Shown here: positions 6,111 through 8,023 of the stretch, one piece after another
Position numbering within the stretch: the first letter of the stretch is position 1
Layout of the letters: every line of letters begins with the position of its first letter
Assembly (NCBI GenBank): GCA_017548245.1
Contig: JAFYMU010000088.1
Location: 1-8,023, forward strand
Length of the DNA: 8,023 nt
Origin: Kiritimatiellia bacterium
GTDB taxonomy: Bacteria; Verrucomicrobiota; Kiritimatiellia; RFP12; DVOR01
Direction: 5' to 3'
The notes under the pieces: model-generated
Databases searched by the model: none
What the model was told of the DNA's origin: nothing
Seen by the model: only the letters and a program-made list of their open reading frames with translations
Program-made: the position numbers and the translations under genes

Positions 6111-7781
6111 TTACGAACGAGCAGAAGTGAGCTGTTCCAACAACAAGGGCAACAGCTGCTTCTTACGCGACATGATGCCACGGCAAAGGAAGACCTTCTC
6201 TTGGTTTTCGTAACGCGGGAAGGGAATCTTCGAGATGAAGTGTTCGTCGCCAGCGACCAACAACACCGAGTTGAGGGCGGCGATATCGGTCACCATCAAG
6301 GTGGTAAAGTAGAGCTTTTCGCGACGGCAACGTTCTTCCAAGCCAGCCAACAAATCGGGCAAACGGCCGCGCAATTCGTCTGCCGAACTGATTTCAATCT
6401 GCGCCACATCAAAGGCCACATCGCCCTCTTCGTAGTGCTTAGCGTCCAACGACAAGATCTTTTCAGTCGACAAATCGGTAATCCGCGAGGCGTGCGAGAA
6501 GATGTCGTGTGCCAACTCATCCACATCCAAGTTCAACAAGCCCGAGAGATACTCGGCCATGTTACGATCCACATCGGTCGTGGTCGGCGACTTGAGCCCC
6601 AAGGTATCGGTAATGATGGCAGAGAGGAGCAAGCCTGCGATGTTCGGCGAAAGGATCGCCTTACGTTCTTGATAGAGGCTGGCCACGATGGTGGCGGTCG
6701 AACCCACCACGCGGTTAATGAAGTCAATGGGTTCGTGCGTCGGGAAGTTGCCGAGCTTGTGGTGGTCCAAAATCTCCACGATGCGGAATTGATCCAACCC
6801 TTCCACGCCGAGGGAGAGTTCGTTATGATCCACAAGGATGACATCCACATTGGGCTGCTTGTAGAGGTCGCGTTCGTTAATCACGCCGACCACCTTGCCG
6901 GCCTCATCCACCACGGGGAGCGAACGCGAGGCTGAGGATTTGACAGCCTGCTGAATATCACGCACCAACGCCGTGGACTGCACGGCCTTGATCGCACCCG
7001 TAGCCATCGTACTCACGGGCATCGAATAAAGGGTCAAATAAACGGTGCTGGCGATATCATACGGCGCAATCAACACCGAGATACCCGCCGCTTCAGCGCG
7101 CTGGTAGAGTTCCTTCGAGAAGGGTTGACCGCCCGTCAAGACGATTGCACGCACCTTGTAGTCAATGCAGAGATTTAAGATGGAGGCGCGGTTCTCAACA
7201 ATTGCGATGGTGTTTTTGGAGATTTCGGTCTTTAAGATTTGCTCAAAGGCCTCTTTCGTTGAACCCGCCACCAAGATGCGGCTCTTCACCACGGCATTGC
7301 CATCAAAGATCAACAAGGGCTGTGCACGCAAGGTGTGCGCCAAGAGGTTGATGCTCGTGGGAATGATTGCCTTACGATGCGGGTCGGCCTTATGAATGAT
7401 ATTTTCCGTAAAGGTGTTGTGCGACAAGAAGGCCAAGTAGTAACCCTCAGAGTCCACCACGGGAAGGGCCGAGAGACGGTTCTTATCCATCAACTCCAAG
7501 GCGTCCCACAACGCGGTGTTCGCCTGAACCGTCACGGGCGCGCCTTCGGGCAAGTAGTACTCCACCTTCGGCAACATATCGGGAATAAAGGTCGGCGCAG
7601 GCGTTTCAAAACGGTTGAGGATATATTCCGTCTGTGGGGTCAACTTACCACCACGCGCCGGCATGCACCGTTCGTTTCCCTGTTGGCGCTTCAATTCTGC
7701 ATAGGCAATCGCCGAGACAATCGAGTCGGTGTCAGGATTGCGGTGACCAATCACAATTGTTTTACTGGGGATATCAGACAT
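6111..7781 (-). CDS. ppaC: Manganese-dependent family II inorganic pyrophosphatase with CBS and DRTGG domains
   Basis: This cytoplasmic enzyme hydrolyses pyrophosphate to phosphate and so pulls biosynthetic reactions forward. The 556 residues are far longer than a plain family II enzyme (about 310) because a regulatory region splits the DHH domain. Order: the N-terminal metal motif GHRNPDTDS (12-20), CBS 1 (about 80-130), a DRTGG-like domain (about 140-250), CBS 2 (about 256-306), then the rest of the DHH domain with VDHNE (317-321), ILDHHK (337-342) and TDTLGLKS (391-398). The DHHA2 domain ends with SRKKQ (538-542), the pyrophosphate-binding motif. Expected metal ligands are H13, D17, D19, D318, H340 and D392. 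In studied clostridial homologues the CBS pair binds AMP/ADP (inhibiting), ATP and diadenosine polyphosphates (activating). A binding site AAAGAGGT lies six bases before the ATG. It is 43 bases after fmt and eight before ispH. Confidence 0.95.
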   Translation of the reverse strand: MSDIPSKTIVIGHRNPDTDSIVSAIAYAELKRQQGNERCMPARGGKLTPQTEYILNRFETPAPTFIPDMLPKVEYYLPEGAPVTVQANTALWDALELMDKNRLSALPVVDSEGYYLAFLSHNTFTENIIHKADPHRKAIIPTSINLLAHTLRAQPLLIFDGNAVVKSRILVAGSTKEAFEQILKTEISKNTIAIVENRASILNLCIDYKVRAIVLTGGQPFSKELYQRAEAAGISVLIAPYDIASTVYLTLYSMPVSTMATGAIKAVQSTALVRDIQQAVKSSASRSLPVVDEAGKVVGVINERDLYKQPNVDVILVDHNELSLGVEGLDQFRIVEILDHHKLGNFPTHEPIDFINRVVGSTATIVASLYQERKAILSPNIAGLLLSAIITDTLGLKSPTTTDVDRNMAEYLSGLLNLDVDELAHDIFSHASRITDLSTEKILSLDAKHYEEGDVAFDVAQIEISSADELRGRLPDLLAGLEERCRREKLYFTTLMVTDIAALNSVLLVAGDEHFISKIPFPRYENQEKVFLCRGIMSRKKQLLPLLLEQLTSARS

Positions 7782-7824
7782 TTGAACACCTCTTTCAACG
7801 CATCAAAAGGGTTTTGGAAAAACA

Positions 7825-8023
7825 TTAGGCGCGACGATAGGCCGCGATCACAGGCGGTGGCGGTGCGGGCGGCGTAATAAAGGTAAAGCCGGGCACAATC
7901 ATCGGATGACCACGCAACCACGACTGTACGTCCATCGGCTTCGAACCCTCCGACTGAATCGTCTGCACCTGCAAAGCACCATCTGCGGTACGAATCCACA
8001 AGCCATCCTTATCGGCCTTGATC
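7825..8023 (-). CDS. fmt: Methionyl-tRNA formyltransferase, C-terminal end (partial)
   Basis: Fmt formylates the methionine on initiator tRNA using 10-formyl-tetrahydrofolate. Only the last 65 codons and the stop are in the window; the catalytic N-terminal domain lies beyond the right edge. The visible part matches the C-terminal OB-fold domain that grips the tRNA. GLWIRTADGALQVQTIQSEG (residues 7-26 of the visible part) is followed by KPMDVQSWLRGHP (28-40), which parallels the family pattern of a GD/DG strand, a Q-P/S-x-GK/S segment and a final WLRG helix. The protein ends with a short proline-rich tail (PPAPPPP, 51-57), longer than in many homologues. It is probably the first or an early gene of the fmt-ppaC-ispH-priA unit. 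The assignment rests on this small domain alone, so it is less certain than the others. Confidence 0.83.
   Translation of the reverse strand, partial: IKADKDGLWIRTADGALQVQTIQSEGSKPMDVQSWLRGHPMIVPGFTFITPPAPPPPVIAAYRRA

Noticed and set aside
5470..6213. 247-residue plus-strand frame opposite ispH
   Set aside because: Runs across ispH and the start of the ppaC 3' end in antisense, with no motif or ribosome binding context to support it.
6201..6935. 244-residue plus-strand frame opposite ppaC
   Set aside because: Its composition is that of a mirrored coding strand and the real gene beneath it has all family motifs.
7751..7999. 82-residue minus-strand frame overlapping fmt and ppaC
   Set aside because: It is out of frame with the fmt end, which matches the Fmt C-terminal domain and stops cleanly before the ppaC ribosome binding site.

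Overview
The window is a compact piece of bacterial chromosome. Every gene I can support is read leftwards (minus strand). The gene set is housekeeping: translation initiation (fmt), pyrophosphate turnover (a regulated family II pyrophosphatase), isoprenoid synthesis by the MEP route (ispH), replication restart (priA), arginine synthesis (argG), thiamine synthesis (thiD) and a tRNA-Asp. I find no mobile element, CRISPR array, phage gene, toxin-antitoxin or defence gene, and no new multi-gene system.

Layout in the direction of transcription, right to left. First is the 3' end of fmt (7825-8023, cut by the window edge). The CBS/DRTGG pyrophosphatase ppaC (6111-7781), ispH (5236-6102) and priA (2992-5226) follow with gaps of 43, 8 and 9 bases. 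This looks like one operon and closes with a terminator hairpin at 2942-2967. argG (1604-2845) then has its own extended -10 promoter and its own terminator. A TPP riboswitch (about 1386-1476) with a downstream terminator hairpin precedes a lone thiD (499-1287). tRNA-Asp(GUC) (343-419) follows, with a strong promoter of stable-RNA type, and two tandem intrinsic terminators end the block at 232-307. The first 220 bases hold nothing I can assign.

The units are regulated separately. thiD should be switched off by thiamine pyrophosphate. argG and the tRNA each carry a recognisable promoter. The promoter of the fmt-ppaC-ispH-priA unit lies outside the window. thiD has no GC-rich terminator, so some thiD transcripts may run on into the tRNA.

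The organism cannot be named from this window. Coding DNA is moderately GC-rich and intergenic DNA is AT-rich. The tRNA encodes its CCA end, isoprenoids come from the MEP pathway, and the pyrophosphatase is of the CBS-DRTGG type known in anaerobes such as clostridia. The ArgG and IspH motifs differ from those of Escherichia coli and Bacillus. An anaerobic, possibly gut-associated bacterium outside the best-studied groups (for example the Verrucomicrobiota/Kiritimatiellota/Lentisphaerota side) is a low-confidence guess. The most useful second looks are the divergent ArgG P-loop, the riboswitch expression platform, the unusual grouping of ppaC and ispH between fmt and priA, and the thiD-tRNA junction.
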